Positions 1 through 9,004 of a stretch of 64,000 nt of DNA are shown piece after piece. A program made the translations under genes and the position numbers. Positions within the stretch are counted from its first letter, which is position 1. Each line of letters starts with the position of its first letter. The notes under the pieces were generated by a model. The model searched no databases and was not told the origin of the DNA. It was given only the letters and a program-made list of their open reading frames with translations. Source of the DNA: Comamonadaceae bacterium M7527 (lineage in GTDB: Bacteria > Pseudomonadota > Gammaproteobacteria > Burkholderiales > Burkholderiaceae_C); contig CP087990.1 in the NCBI GenBank assembly GCA_021044545.1, positions 620,001 through 684,000 of the forward strand. The letters are read 5' to 3'.

Positions 1-245
1 CGGCCTCGCGTGCGGCGGGGGCCAACACCACCGCCGTGCTGCTAACAGGTATGGGCAGCGACGGCGCGCAGGGCATGCTGGATGTACTGAACGCGGGCGG
101 CGACACGATTGCAGAAGACGAGAGCACTTGCATTGTGTTCGGCATGCCACGCGCAGCGGGTTTACTCAATGCAGTGAATGCCAAAGTGCCTTTACCCAAC
201 GTAGCGCACAGCATTGCCGCATCGCTGAACAGGCGCCCAGGCTAA
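1..245 (+). CDS. cheB: CheB protein-glutamate methylesterase, C-terminal fragment (5' end outside window)
   Basis: The open frame enters from the left edge (first full codon at position 3) and ends with TAA at 243-245, giving about 80 residues. The stretch LLTGMGSDGAQGM followed by AEDESTCIVFGMPRAA is the typical end of the CheB catalytic domain, which removes methyl groups from chemoreceptor glutamates and belongs to the chemotaxis adaptation loop. The N-terminal receiver domain and the catalytic Ser and His are outside the window, so activity cannot be judged. The next gene starts five bases after the stop, so the two are probably co-transcribed. Other CheB-like methylesterase domains cannot be excluded from this piece alone. 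Confidence 0.85.
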   Translation, partial: ASRAAGANTTAVLLTGMGSDGAQGMLDVLNAGGDTIAEDESTCIVFGMPRAAGLLNAVNAKVPLPNVAHSIAASLNRRPG

Positions 246-250
246 GGCTT

Positions 251-1435
251 ATGGCAGACAACACAATCATCACGCCAGGTGTTCACATCAACACCATAGA
301 CTTCGACAGCTTTTGGCTGCATGGCGTTGCAAGTCCCGATCAGATACCGGCACAAACAGCCAGTGATCAATCAAGCTCGGCCCATATCCTGGTGGTAGAC
401 GACAGCCGCATGATGCGCGCGGCCTTGGTGCGCGAGCTGAATGACTTGGGCTACAACCGCATTACCCAAGCCGAAGATGGCCAAAGCGCCCTCAGCTTGC
501 TCGAACAACACGATGTGGACCTGGTCTTGCTGGACATAGAAATGCCCGGCATCTCTGGCATAGACGTGCTGACCACGCTCAAGACCGGTGCTGTGCCCTC
601 ACCTGTACCGGTCATTGTGATCTCAGGCGCGCAAGACGAAGAAAAGGCCGTGCAGTGTATTGAGTTGGGCGCTGAAGACTTTCTTCCCAAGCCGTTCAAC
701 AAAACCTTGCTAAAGGCCCGCGTTTCCTCTGGCATTGAGAAGAAGCTGTTGCGCGACCTGGAGCTGGAGCGCCTGGAAGAGTTGCGCAAGGACAAAGAGC
801 AGATGGCGCTTGAAAAGGACAAGTCTGACTACCTGCTGCTCAACATCCTGCCCGCCCCCATTGCACAGGAGCTCAAGGCGGGTGCCAGCGACATTGCGCA
901 AGCGCACCCGCAAGTCACCGTGCTGTTTTCTGACCTGGTGGGCTTCACCTCTTTTTCTCGCACGGTCAGCGCATCGGAGTTGGTACACCTTCTCAACAAG
1001 GTGTTCAGCGCCTTTGACGACCTCGCCCATGAGCTGAAACTGGAAAAAATCAAAACCATTGGCGACGCCTACATGCTGGTAGGCGGCTTGCCGACTGCCA
1101 GAGCAGACCACGCCCAGGCCTGTATCCGCATGGGCTTAGGCATGGTCAAGGCCTTGAATGAGGTCAACCAGCAAATCGGCTCCAGCCTTCAAATGCGCAT
1201 TGGCATGCACACTGGCTCTGTGGTCGCAGGTGTTATTGGCAAGCGCAAGTTTGCTTACGACATTTGGGGCGACACCGTCAACACGGCCAGCCGCATGGAG
1301 TCCACCGGGCAAGCCGGACGCATACAAGTGTCCAACACAACCTTTGCATTGGCCCAGCATGACTTTGCCTTTGAGGCCACTGGCGGTGTTGAATGCAAGG
1401 GCATTGGCCTCATGCCCAGCTACTTGGTCGCATGA
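251..1435 (+). CDS. Response regulator fused to class III adenylate cyclase
   Basis: 394 residues starting at ATG 251, just after the cheB stop; the open frame extends further upstream but that part overlaps cheB and is ignored. Residues about 45-165 are a receiver domain with the acidic pair D50/D51, phospho-acceptor D95 in LLDIEMPG and K147 in LPKPF. A charged helical linker (about 165-200) leads to a class III cyclase domain (about 215-390) with metal Asp228 in FSDLVGFT, IKTIGDAYM around 267-275 and YDIWGDTVNTASRME. The Lys in KIKTIGD and the Asp in YDIWG are the residues that specify ATP over GTP in this family, so cAMP is the likely product. Phosphorylation by a chemotaxis-type kinase probably controls output (inference from the neighbouring cheB). 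Confidence 0.88.
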   Translation: MADNTIITPGVHINTIDFDSFWLHGVASPDQIPAQTASDQSSSAHILVVDDSRMMRAALVRELNDLGYNRITQAEDGQSALSLLEQHDVDLVLLDIEMPGISGIDVLTTLKTGAVPSPVPVIVISGAQDEEKAVQCIELGAEDFLPKPFNKTLLKARVSSGIEKKLLRDLELERLEELRKDKEQMALEKDKSDYLLLNILPAPIAQELKAGASDIAQAHPQVTVLFSDLVGFTSFSRTVSASELVHLLNKVFSAFDDLAHELKLEKIKTIGDAYMLVGGLPTARADHAQACIRMGLGMVKALNEVNQQIGSSLQMRIGMHTGSVVAGVIGKRKFAYDIWGDTVNTASRMESTGQAGRIQVSNTTFALAQHDFAFEATGGVECKGIGLMPSYLVA

Positions 1436-1567
1436 CGCGGCACAAAGGCTGGCGTGTGCACCAAACTCGCGTATGACCCTCATCATGGCGGTGATACAGT
1501 CAGTCCCGTAAGTCAGCGCACGCTTTAACCTGTGGACTTCAACACTCAAGAACTTCAAGGCGCAGCC

Positions 1568-2413
1568 ATGGCCAAGCCCTACACCCTGTCAATGCCCCAA
1601 CTGTGGCAAGCCCTACGCGAACTGCAAGCCTCCTGGAACAGCGGCGATTGGGCGGGTTTGCCCACAGTCGTGAGCGGATGCCTGCGCACCATGGGGTACA
1701 CGCCCGCGTGGACAGCCCAACAGCGCGGTGTGCTGCGCCAATTCATGAAGGCCATAGACGTGCTGGCGCACGATGTTGAGCGCGTGGGCCACGCCATGCA
1801 GCAAGCCAACACTGAGCCGGCCTATCACAACCGCAAGCACATGGGGCAAGTGGTGGCCAGCATGGCTGCCTTGCTGCTGGCCAGACGCGCCAGCAACACC
1901 ATGTCCACCACAGAAGCCTGCCAGGAGCTGACCTTGGTGGCCGCCGCACTTGGCCACGACGTGTTGCACGACGGACGGCGCAATGTCAGCTTGCGCCAGG
2001 CTGAGCTGCTGTCAGCCAGGTACGTCAAAGCCATATTGAAGAAAAGTGGCCTTGGCGCCCACTGGTGCGCACGCGTGGCCAGCATCATTGAGCTGACAGA
2101 CCCCATAGACGCTATCAACAACCACGCCTTTCTGCTGGACAAGCATGGCTTGGACGACCTGGTGTTGTGCTGTGTACTCACCAACGAGGCCGACATTGTC
2201 GCCAGCAGCTTGCCCGACATTGGCGCAGACCTCACCGAAGATCTGGCCACAGAGTGGGACCAGCGCTACCCCACAGACGCGCAAGGCCTGCGCACCCCTG
2301 GCGGGCGTATTTTCTTCTTGAAACAACTGGCCCTGTTTTCCAGTGAGTCGTCCAAACGCCTGGGCCTGCCCGGCATTCGCCAAGCCCAACTTGAGGCTTT
2401 GGGCGCCGTCTAG
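1568..2413 (+). CDS. Class I cyclic-nucleotide phosphodiesterase (HD-type)
   Basis: 281 residues from ATG 1568, chosen because AAGGCG lies five bases upstream; a GTG at 1532 in the same frame is possible. Residues 86-95 read YHNRKHMGQV and residues 129-139 read GHDVLHDGRRN. These match the two metal-binding signatures of class I 3',5'-cyclic nucleotide phosphodiesterases (YHNxxHAxxV and HDxxHxGxxN), with a later Asp in NEADIV as candidate third metal ligand. The predicted role is hydrolysis of cAMP. It sits 132 bp after the adenylate cyclase on the same strand, so maker and breaker of the messenger are paired. The regions outside the HD core are not recognisable to me. An HD protein acting on another phosphoester remains possible. 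Confidence 0.75.
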   Translation: MAKPYTLSMPQLWQALRELQASWNSGDWAGLPTVVSGCLRTMGYTPAWTAQQRGVLRQFMKAIDVLAHDVERVGHAMQQANTEPAYHNRKHMGQVVASMAALLLARRASNTMSTTEACQELTLVAAALGHDVLHDGRRNVSLRQAELLSARYVKAILKKSGLGAHWCARVASIIELTDPIDAINNHAFLLDKHGLDDLVLCCVLTNEADIVASSLPDIGADLTEDLATEWDQRYPTDAQGLRTPGGRIFFLKQLALFSSESSKRLGLPGIRQAQLEALGAV

Positions 2414-2466
2414 ACAGCCACAAGCCATTTGCACAGCGCTGGCTGCAGTCAATGCGATAATTTCGC

Positions 2467-3270
2467 ATGGCTATTACATACAAAACAGAACAAGACGCAG
2501 CAGGCATGCGCATCGCTGGCCGCCTGGCTTCAGAGGTGCTTGACTACCTGACGCCCCACGTACAGGTGGGCGTGACCACAGAGCAATTGGACAAGCTGGC
2601 ACACGACTACATCGTGAACGTGCAGCAAGCCATTCCAGCGCCGCTGAACTACGCACCGGGTGGTTACACACCCTACCCCAAGTCTATTTGCACGTCGGTC
2701 AACCACACCATTTGCCACGGCATTCCCAATGAAAAAGCCCTCAAAAAAGGCGACATCATCAACATTGACATCACGGTCATAAAAGATGGCTGGCATGGCG
2801 ATACCAGTCGCATGTTTACCGTGGGAGAAGCCTCTATCGCCGCCAAACGCTTATGCGCTGTCACCTACGACGCCATGTGGAAAGGTATTGCCATGGTCAA
2901 ACCCGGCATACGCTTGGGTGACATTGGCCATGCCATTCAAACCTTTGCTCAAGGCCAAGGGTTTAGTGTGGTGCGCGAGTTTTGTGGCCACGGCATAGGC
3001 AGAGGTTTTCATGAAGACCCCCAAATATTGCACTACGGCACGCCCGGCACAGGCGAGGAAATCAAGGCCGGTATGGTCTTCACCATTGAACCCATGATCA
3101 ACGCCGGCAAACGCGACATCAAGGAAATGGGCGATGGCTGGACCATAGTCACCAAAGACCGCTCGCTGTCGGCGCAGTGGGAGCACACCGTGTTGGTCAC
3201 ACCCACAGGCTACGAGGTGTTAACCGTGTCTGCTGGCACGCCTGCCACACCCGCGTTTGTGCCAGCCTAA
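2467..3270 (+). CDS. map: Type I methionine aminopeptidase
   Basis: 267 residues, the usual length for the family. It removes the initiator Met from nascent proteins in the cytosol after deformylation. The pita-bread fold is evident from the conserved blocks HGIPNE (first His), INIDITVIKDGWHGDTSRMF with the two metal Asp residues, CGHGIGRGFHEDP with metal His, TIEPMIN with metal Glu, and QWEHTVLVT with the second Glu. The last dozen residues are a low-complexity Thr/Pro/Ala tail. It is followed 18 bp later by glnD, a frequent neighbour in proteobacteria (map-glnD). Confidence 0.95.
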   Translation: MAITYKTEQDAAGMRIAGRLASEVLDYLTPHVQVGVTTEQLDKLAHDYIVNVQQAIPAPLNYAPGGYTPYPKSICTSVNHTICHGIPNEKALKKGDIINIDITVIKDGWHGDTSRMFTVGEASIAAKRLCAVTYDAMWKGIAMVKPGIRLGDIGHAIQTFAQGQGFSVVREFCGHGIGRGFHEDPQILHYGTPGTGEEIKAGMVFTIEPMINAGKRDIKEMGDGWTIVTKDRSLSAQWEHTVLVTPTGYEVLTVSAGTPATPAFVPA

Positions 3271-3288
3271 GCCGTACAAAGCCTACCC

Positions 3289-5976
3289 ATGAGCAGCGCC
3301 GCACCAAGCCTTGCCATGCAGCATTTGGGCGTGCTGCGTGAGCAACATGCTGCGGGCAAGCTGGCGTTGCAGGCGGCACTGCTAAACCCCGCCATGCAGC
3401 CACGCAGCGTCAAAGGCGTGTTGCGCGGCCTGGCCAGGCACACAGACACAACACTGCGTGCCGTTTGGAAGCTGGCCAATATGCCTGCCTCTGCAAGCCT
3501 CATCGCCGTAGGCGGCTATGGGCGTAACGAGTTATTCCCAGGCTCGGATGTGGATGTGCTGGTATTGCTAACAGGCGGCAAGCCGCCAGAAGCTGACCCA
3601 CAACTGCGCCAGTGCATAGAGCAATTCATCAGCAACTGCTGGGACGTGGGCCTGGAGATCGGTGCCAGCGTACGCCAGCCCAGTGACTGCCTCAACGAGG
3701 CGGCCAATGACGTCACCGTGCAAACCTCGCTGCTTGAGTCGCGCTGGTTGGCAGGCTCAAAAATGGCGCTACCCGCACTGATGCAGTCCGTGTTGGCAGC
3801 CCTCAGTCCCCTGGACTTTTTTACCGCCAAAACGCTTGAGATGCGCCAGCGTCACCAGCGGTTTGACAGTACGCCCTACTCCCTGGAGCCCAACTGTAAA
3901 GAGTCGCCCGGCGGTCTGCGTGACTTGCAAGTGGTGGGCTGGGTCGCCCGAGCCGCTGGCTTTGGCAACAGTTGGGATGACATGGCGGCCAAAGGCCTCA
4001 TCACCGACCTGGAACTGGGGCAACTCAAAACCAATGAAGCCTTGCTAAGCCTGATTCGGGCGCGCTTGCACGTGTTGTCCAAGCGGCGCGAAGACAGGCT
4101 GATTTTTGATTTGCAAAACGCCGTGGCTGAGACGTTTGGCTACAAGGCCAGCGCCCCGGCAGACGGCCACAGCCGCTCGGCAAGACGCGCCAGCGAGGCG
4201 CTGATGAAGCGCTACTACTGGGCCGCCAAGGCGGTCACACAGCTCAATCAAATTGTGCTGCTCAACATTGAAGAGGCGCTTCGCGCCTGCGAGGTAGAGG
4301 CGCCTGTGGCCATGCGCGCCATCAACCCACGGTTCTTTGACAGAGGCGGTCTGATTGAAGTGGCCTCAGACGACTTGTATGTGCGCGAGCCACAGGCCAT
4401 TCTGGAGACGTTTTTGCTGTATCAAAATACGGTCAGCATTACCGGCTTGTCTGCCCGAACCCTGCGTGCGCTGTACAGTGCACGCCCCATCATGAACGCC
4501 AAGTTCAGGGCAGATCCAGTCAACCACGCCACCTTCATGGCCATATTGCGACACCCGGAAGGCATCACGCACGCACTGCGCCTGATGAACCAAACATCTG
4601 TGCTGGGTCGCTACCTGTGGGTATTCAGAAACATCGTGGGGCAAATGCAGCACGACTTGTTTCATGTGTATACCGTAGACACGCACACACTGATGGTGTT
4701 GCGCAATGTGCGCCGCTTTTTCATTGCCGACCACTCACACGAATACCCCTTTTGCTCGCAACTGGCTGCCGGTTGGGACAAGCCGTGGATTTTTTATGTC
4801 GCGGCCATCTTTCACGACATTGCCAAAGGCCGGGGCGGCGATCACTCGGTACTGGGCGCCAAAGACGTCAAAGTGTTTTGCAAACAACACGGCATTGTTG
4901 GCGAAGACGCCAGACTCATAGAGTTTATTGTGGCCAACCATTTGCTCATGAGTCATGTGGCTCAAAAGCAGGACACCTCTGACCCCGAGGTGGTGGCCAA
5001 CTTTGTAAAACGTGTGGGCAACGAGCGCAATCTGAGCGCGCTGTACCTGTTTACAGTGGCCGACATAAGAGGCACATCGCCCAAAGTCTGGAACGGCTGG
5101 AAAGCCAAGCTGCTAGAAGACTTGTTCAGGGCAGGCATGCGCATACTGGGTGGCCAAGAGGTTCGCCCAGACGCCATTGTTGACGCGCGCAAGCGTGAGG
5201 CGCTGGCTATCTTGGCCCTGCATGCCACGCCCTACATGGCGCACAAAACCCTTTGGGACCAGCTGGACCTTAGCTACTTTATGCGCCACGACAGCGACGA
5301 CATTGCATGGCATACACGCCATTTGTCCAAAGTGTTTGCAAACAGCCTGGGCACAAGCCAAGACACGACAAGCAACAGCCCGGCGCTTGGCCGCCAAAGC
5401 TGCGTGGTCAGGGCCAGGCGTTCGCACTTAAGCGATGGCCTGCAAGTGATGGTGTTCGCGCCAGACCAGCCAGACCTGTTCGCGCGTATTTGTGGCTACT
5501 TTGACCGGGCTGGCTTCAGCATATTGGACGCGCGCATTCACAACACCAAACTGGGTAACGCACTTGATACGTTTCAGGTGAGCAACCCACACATTGCCGA
5601 GCAGCAACGCGAGTACGTGGGCATGGTTGAAGCCAACCTGGCTGCGCTGATTGACCAGGCAGCCCCGTTGCCACAAGCTCAGATGGGGCGTTTGTCTCGC
5701 CGCGTCAAAAGCTTTCCCATGCCTGCGCGGGTGGATTTGCGCCCAGACGAAAAGGCGCAGCACTGGCTGCTGACCATCTCGGCCAGCGATCGCACGGGGT
5801 TGCTCTACGGCGTCGCACGCACACTTGCATTGCACGGGGTGAGCGTTGAATTGTCCAAAATCACCACGTTGGGCGAACGGGTTGAAGACACATTTTTGGT
5901 CAGTGGCGAGGCGCTAGGCAGCCAAAAGGCGCGCATCGCGCTAGAGACCGAGTTGCTAAGCGTCTTGAACGACTGA
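3289..5976 (+). CDS. glnD: Bifunctional [protein-PII] uridylyltransferase / uridylyl-removing enzyme
   Basis: 895 residues, full length. Order of domains: nucleotidyltransferase with GGYGRNELFPGSDVDV at residues 75-90 (catalytic Gly pair and Asp residues); a GlnD-type linker region; an HD hydrolase domain with FHDIAKGRGGDHS in the middle; and two C-terminal ACT domains, the second containing ISASDRTGLLYGVARTL. The enzyme adds UMP to PII proteins when glutamine is low and removes it when glutamine is high, setting glutamine synthetase activity and nitrogen gene expression. The ACT domains are the glutamine sensors in the family. No disruption seen. It ends 18 bp from the convergent def gene. 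Confidence 0.95.
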   Translation: MSSAAPSLAMQHLGVLREQHAAGKLALQAALLNPAMQPRSVKGVLRGLARHTDTTLRAVWKLANMPASASLIAVGGYGRNELFPGSDVDVLVLLTGGKPPEADPQLRQCIEQFISNCWDVGLEIGASVRQPSDCLNEAANDVTVQTSLLESRWLAGSKMALPALMQSVLAALSPLDFFTAKTLEMRQRHQRFDSTPYSLEPNCKESPGGLRDLQVVGWVARAAGFGNSWDDMAAKGLITDLELGQLKTNEALLSLIRARLHVLSKRREDRLIFDLQNAVAETFGYKASAPADGHSRSARRASEALMKRYYWAAKAVTQLNQIVLLNIEEALRACEVEAPVAMRAINPRFFDRGGLIEVASDDLYVREPQAILETFLLYQNTVSITGLSARTLRALYSARPIMNAKFRADPVNHATFMAILRHPEGITHALRLMNQTSVLGRYLWVFRNIVGQMQHDLFHVYTVDTHTLMVLRNVRRFFIADHSHEYPFCSQLAAGWDKPWIFYVAAIFHDIAKGRGGDHSVLGAKDVKVFCKQHGIVGEDARLIEFIVANHLLMSHVAQKQDTSDPEVVANFVKRVGNERNLSALYLFTVADIRGTSPKVWNGWKAKLLEDLFRAGMRILGGQEVRPDAIVDARKREALAILALHATPYMAHKTLWDQLDLSYFMRHDSDDIAWHTRHLSKVFANSLGTSQDTTSNSPALGRQSCVVRARRSHLSDGLQVMVFAPDQPDLFARICGYFDRAGFSILDARIHNTKLGNALDTFQVSNPHIAEQQREYVGMVEANLAALIDQAAPLPQAQMGRLSRRVKSFPMPARVDLRPDEKAQHWLLTISASDRTGLLYGVARTLALHGVSVELSKITTLGERVEDTFLVSGEALGSQKARIALETELLSVLND

Positions 5977-5994
5977 CTGGGCTTTGCCGACCCA

Positions 5995-6540
5995 CTAGGC
6001 AGTCTTTCCCTCAAGCGCTGCCAACTCCGGGAATAACGCCTCTACATACCCAAACTGGCTGAAGTCTCTCACGCGGCTGGGGTACAGCACACCAAACAAG
6101 TGATCACATTCATGTTGCGCCACACGCGCATGAAAGCCTGAGGCCGTTCGGTCAATGGCATTGCCCATCACATCAAAGCCGGTGTAGCGAATGTGCATCC
6201 AGCGTGGCACTTGCGCGCGCATGCCTGGCACAGACAGGCAACCTTCCCAGCCCAGCTGCTCTTCATCGCCTATGGGTGTGATCACGGGGTTGATCAATGT
6301 GGTCGCCGGTATGGGCGCTTCCAGCGGATAACGAGGGTTGACTTGGCCAGAGCCAAACATGACCACTTGCAAGTCCACGCCAATTTGGGGTGCAGCCAGG
6401 CCAGCACCGTTGGCGTGGGCCATGGTCTCTGTCATGTCGGCAATCAGCTGGTGCAGCTCAGGTGTGTCAAATTGCTGCACGGGTTGTGCAGTGCGGTTCA
6501 GGCGGGCATCGCCCATTTTTAGTATGCTGTGAATCGTCAT
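5995..6540 (-). CDS. def: Peptide deformylase
   Basis: 181 residues. All three family motifs are present: GLAAPQIG near residue 47, EGCLSVPG with the metal Cys, and QHECDHLFG with the two metal His residues and catalytic Glu. It strips the formyl group from the N-terminal Met of new proteins, working just ahead of methionine aminopeptidase, whose gene is 2.7 kb away. It is convergent with glnD and divergent from the small cytochrome gene, whose start codon is only 39 bp away. Type I versus type III deformylase cannot be settled by eye, and a second def elsewhere in the genome is common in this group. Confidence 0.94.
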   Translation of the reverse strand: MTIHSILKMGDARLNRTAQPVQQFDTPELHQLIADMTETMAHANGAGLAAPQIGVDLQVVMFGSGQVNPRYPLEAPIPATTLINPVITPIGDEEQLGWEGCLSVPGMRAQVPRWMHIRYTGFDVMGNAIDRTASGFHARVAQHECDHLFGVLYPSRVRDFSQFGYVEALFPELAALEGKTA

Positions 6541-6579
6541 AGCGGTAGTTTAGATCGAATAAGCAAAAGGAGACCCGAC

Positions 6580-6912
6580 ATGCATAACCCCCTCGTATCA
6601 CCCGTTGCCTCAGTACTGTTGATGGGCGCGGCGCTTGCCGCGCACGCTGACACGCCTGCCATTTACAAAGGTGCTGACCTGGCACTGGGTCAGGAGCTCA
6701 TTGCGCAAAACAACTGCACCAGCTGCCACATCGAAAAAGTTGGTGGTAACGGCAGCGGCATTTACAGGCCTCTTGGGCGCATCAATACCGCTGGTTTGCT
6801 ACGCGGCATGGTGGAACAATGCAACACATCGCTGAATCTGTCGTTGTTTCCTGAAGAGGTCACGGCTGTGGCCGCCGTGCTCAACCGCGACCACTACAAA
6901 TTCAAAAACTAA
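6580..6912 (+). CDS. Small periplasmic mono-haem cytochrome c-like protein
   Basis: 110 residues from ATG 6580. The start is set by AAAAGGAGA ending six bases upstream; a longer in-frame start lies inside the def leader and is less likely. An N-terminal signal peptide (hydrophobic run VASVLLMGAALAAHA) directs export. One haem-binding motif CTSCH follows in the sequence NNCTSCHIEK. A distal Met ligand is not obvious; GMVEQC is a candidate. The size fits a short class I-like cytochrome c. No specific partner oxidase or dehydrogenase is adjacent. It could be a soluble electron carrier or a haem-containing subunit of a larger complex; I cannot tell which. Confidence 0.75.
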   Translation: MHNPLVSPVASVLLMGAALAAHADTPAIYKGADLALGQELIAQNNCTSCHIEKVGGNGSGIYRPLGRINTAGLLRGMVEQCNTSLNLSLFPEEVTAVAAVLNRDHYKFKN

Positions 6913-8979
6913 ACGGGTGGCAACTTGCCCGCCAACAAGCTGGCCAAGCCTTCTTCGTCTAAAACAGGCACACCCAACGCCTGCGCTTTGTCCAACTTGC
7001 TGCCCGCGGCCTCGCCTGCCACCACGTAGCTGGTTTTTTTGCTCACGGAGCCTGATACTTTTGCGCCAAGGGCTTCCAACGCCGCTTTGGCCTCGTCCCG
7101 CCCGTATTGGGTCAGCGTGCCAGTGAGCACCACAGTCATGCCAAACAGGGCCAGGTCTTGCGCGTTTTGTGGCGCCACGTCGTCCCAATGCACACCCAAT
7201 GCAATCAATTGCGCAATCATGTCGCGCTGGGGTTGTTGTGCAAAAAATGTATGCGCGCTCAAGGCCACCACCGGACCTACGTCGGGCACTTGAGCCAAGG
7301 CGTCGGTGCTGGCGTTCATGATGGCGTCTAAATTGCCAAAGTGCTTGACTAAGGCCTTGGCGGTGGCCTCACCGACATGGCGAATGCCCAAACCAAACAA
7401 AAAGCGCGGCAATTGCGCAGCCTTGGACGCATTGAGTGCATCCACCAGATTTTGAGCGGACTTGGCCGCCATGCGCGGCAAGCCAGACAAGGTGTCCACG
7501 TCAAGGCGGTACAAATCCGCCAAGTTGTGCACCAGGTTGGCGTCTACCAGCTGCTCTATCAGCTTGTCGCCCAAACCGTCTATGTCCATGGCTTTGCGCG
7601 AGGCGAAATGCGCCATGGCCTCTTTGCGTTGCGCGGCGCACACCAGACCACCGCTACAGCGGTAGTCGGCCTCACCGTCCAGGCGAATGGCCTCACTGCC
7701 GCACACTGGACATGCTCTGGGCATGACAAATTGCAGCGGTGCGCCCTGGCGTTTATCCAGGGCCACGCTCACCACCTCAGGTATCACGTCACCGGCGCGG
7801 CGCACCACCACGGTATCGCCTACGCGCACGTCTTTGCGCCTGGCTTCGTCTTCGTTGTGCAGTGTGGCATTGGTCACGGTCACACCACCTACAAACACCG
7901 GTGCCAGTTTGGCCACTGGCGTGAGCTTGCCAGTGCGCCCCACCTGAATGTCAATGGCCTGCACAGTGGTGAATTGTTCCTGGGCGGGGTATTTGTGCGC
8001 CACAGCCCAGCGGGGCCACGGCTGACAAAGCCTAAGCGCCGCTGAAGAGCGAGATCGTTGACTTTGTAAACAACGCCGTCTATGTCAAAAGCCAAGGCGT
8101 CACGCTGCTGCGCGATGTGTTGGTGAAAGGCCACCAACCCTGCACCACCTGATACCACTTGGGTCTGCTGGCTAACCGGAAAGCCCCAAGCCTTGAGTTG
8201 CTGCAACCATGCAAAGTGCGTGTTGGGCACAACACCAGCGAAGCCTTGCACCGTGGCCAAAGCGTAGGCAAAAAAGCTCAGAGGCCTTGACGCTGCAACG
8301 CTGGAGTCCAACTGGCGCACGGCACCAGCGGCTGCGTTGCGTGGGTTGACAAATGTTTTGTCACCCTGGTCCCGTTGACGCGCGTTGAGCGCCTCAAAGT
8401 CGGTGCGTGCCATGTAGACCTCGCCGCGTACCTCCAGCACCTTGGGCGCACTTGGTGGCAAGCGCAGTGGAATCTGGCCAATGGTGCGCACGTTGTGCGT
8501 GACGTCTTCACCACAGCGCCATCACCACGCGTTGCGGCGCGCACCAGCACACCGCCTTCATAGCGCACACTCATGGCCAGGCCGTCAAACTTCAGCTCAG
8601 CCACGTAGTCAACAGGCGGCGCGTCCTCGCTCAGGTCCAGCTCTTTGCGCATGCGCGCATCAAAAGCCAGCGCGCCTTGCTCAGTGGTATCTGTCTCAGT
8701 GCGAATACTGAGCATGGGCACGTCATGCGTGACGGTTTGAAATTGCGGCAATACCGCACCACCCACGCGCAAAATGGGTGAATCAGGCGTTTGCAGCTCT
8801 GGGTACTGTGTCTCAAGCGCTTGCAGCTGGACAAACAAGCGGTCGTACTCGGCATCTGGCACCGTAGGCGCATCCAGCACGTAGTAGGCGTGTTGGTGGG
8901 CCAGCAGTTGGGCGCGCAACGTGGCTGCACGCTCCAAAGTGTCAGGGCCTGGCGGCTGGTCGCCAAATAAATCGGCCAT
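6909..8979 (-). CDS. ligA: NAD-dependent DNA ligase LigA, reading frame broken at two sites
   Basis: Three overlapping minus-strand frames together give a normal LigA of about 690 residues: start MADLFGDQ at 8979, adenylation site AELKFDGLAM, then the OB-fold, zinc finger (CPVCGSE), helix-hairpin-helix and C-terminal BRCT segments, ending at 6909. The first break is near 8511-8512, where one added G restores TRGDGAVGEDVTHNVRTIG. The second is at the G run 8012-8015, where one added base restores SRGPRWAVAHKYPA. Both are one-base losses in short G/C runs. LigA seals nicks in replication and is essential, so sequencing or assembly error is more likely than gene loss. It follows zipA by 25 bp, as in related bacteria. 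Confidence 0.9.
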
Positions 8980-9004
8980 TAGCTGAATCGGCTACTCGCG
9001 CGTG

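Noticed and set aside
128..250. Extended start of the cyclase gene at 128
   Set aside because: This region is the coding sequence of cheB in another frame; the ATG at 251 gives a normal N-terminus.
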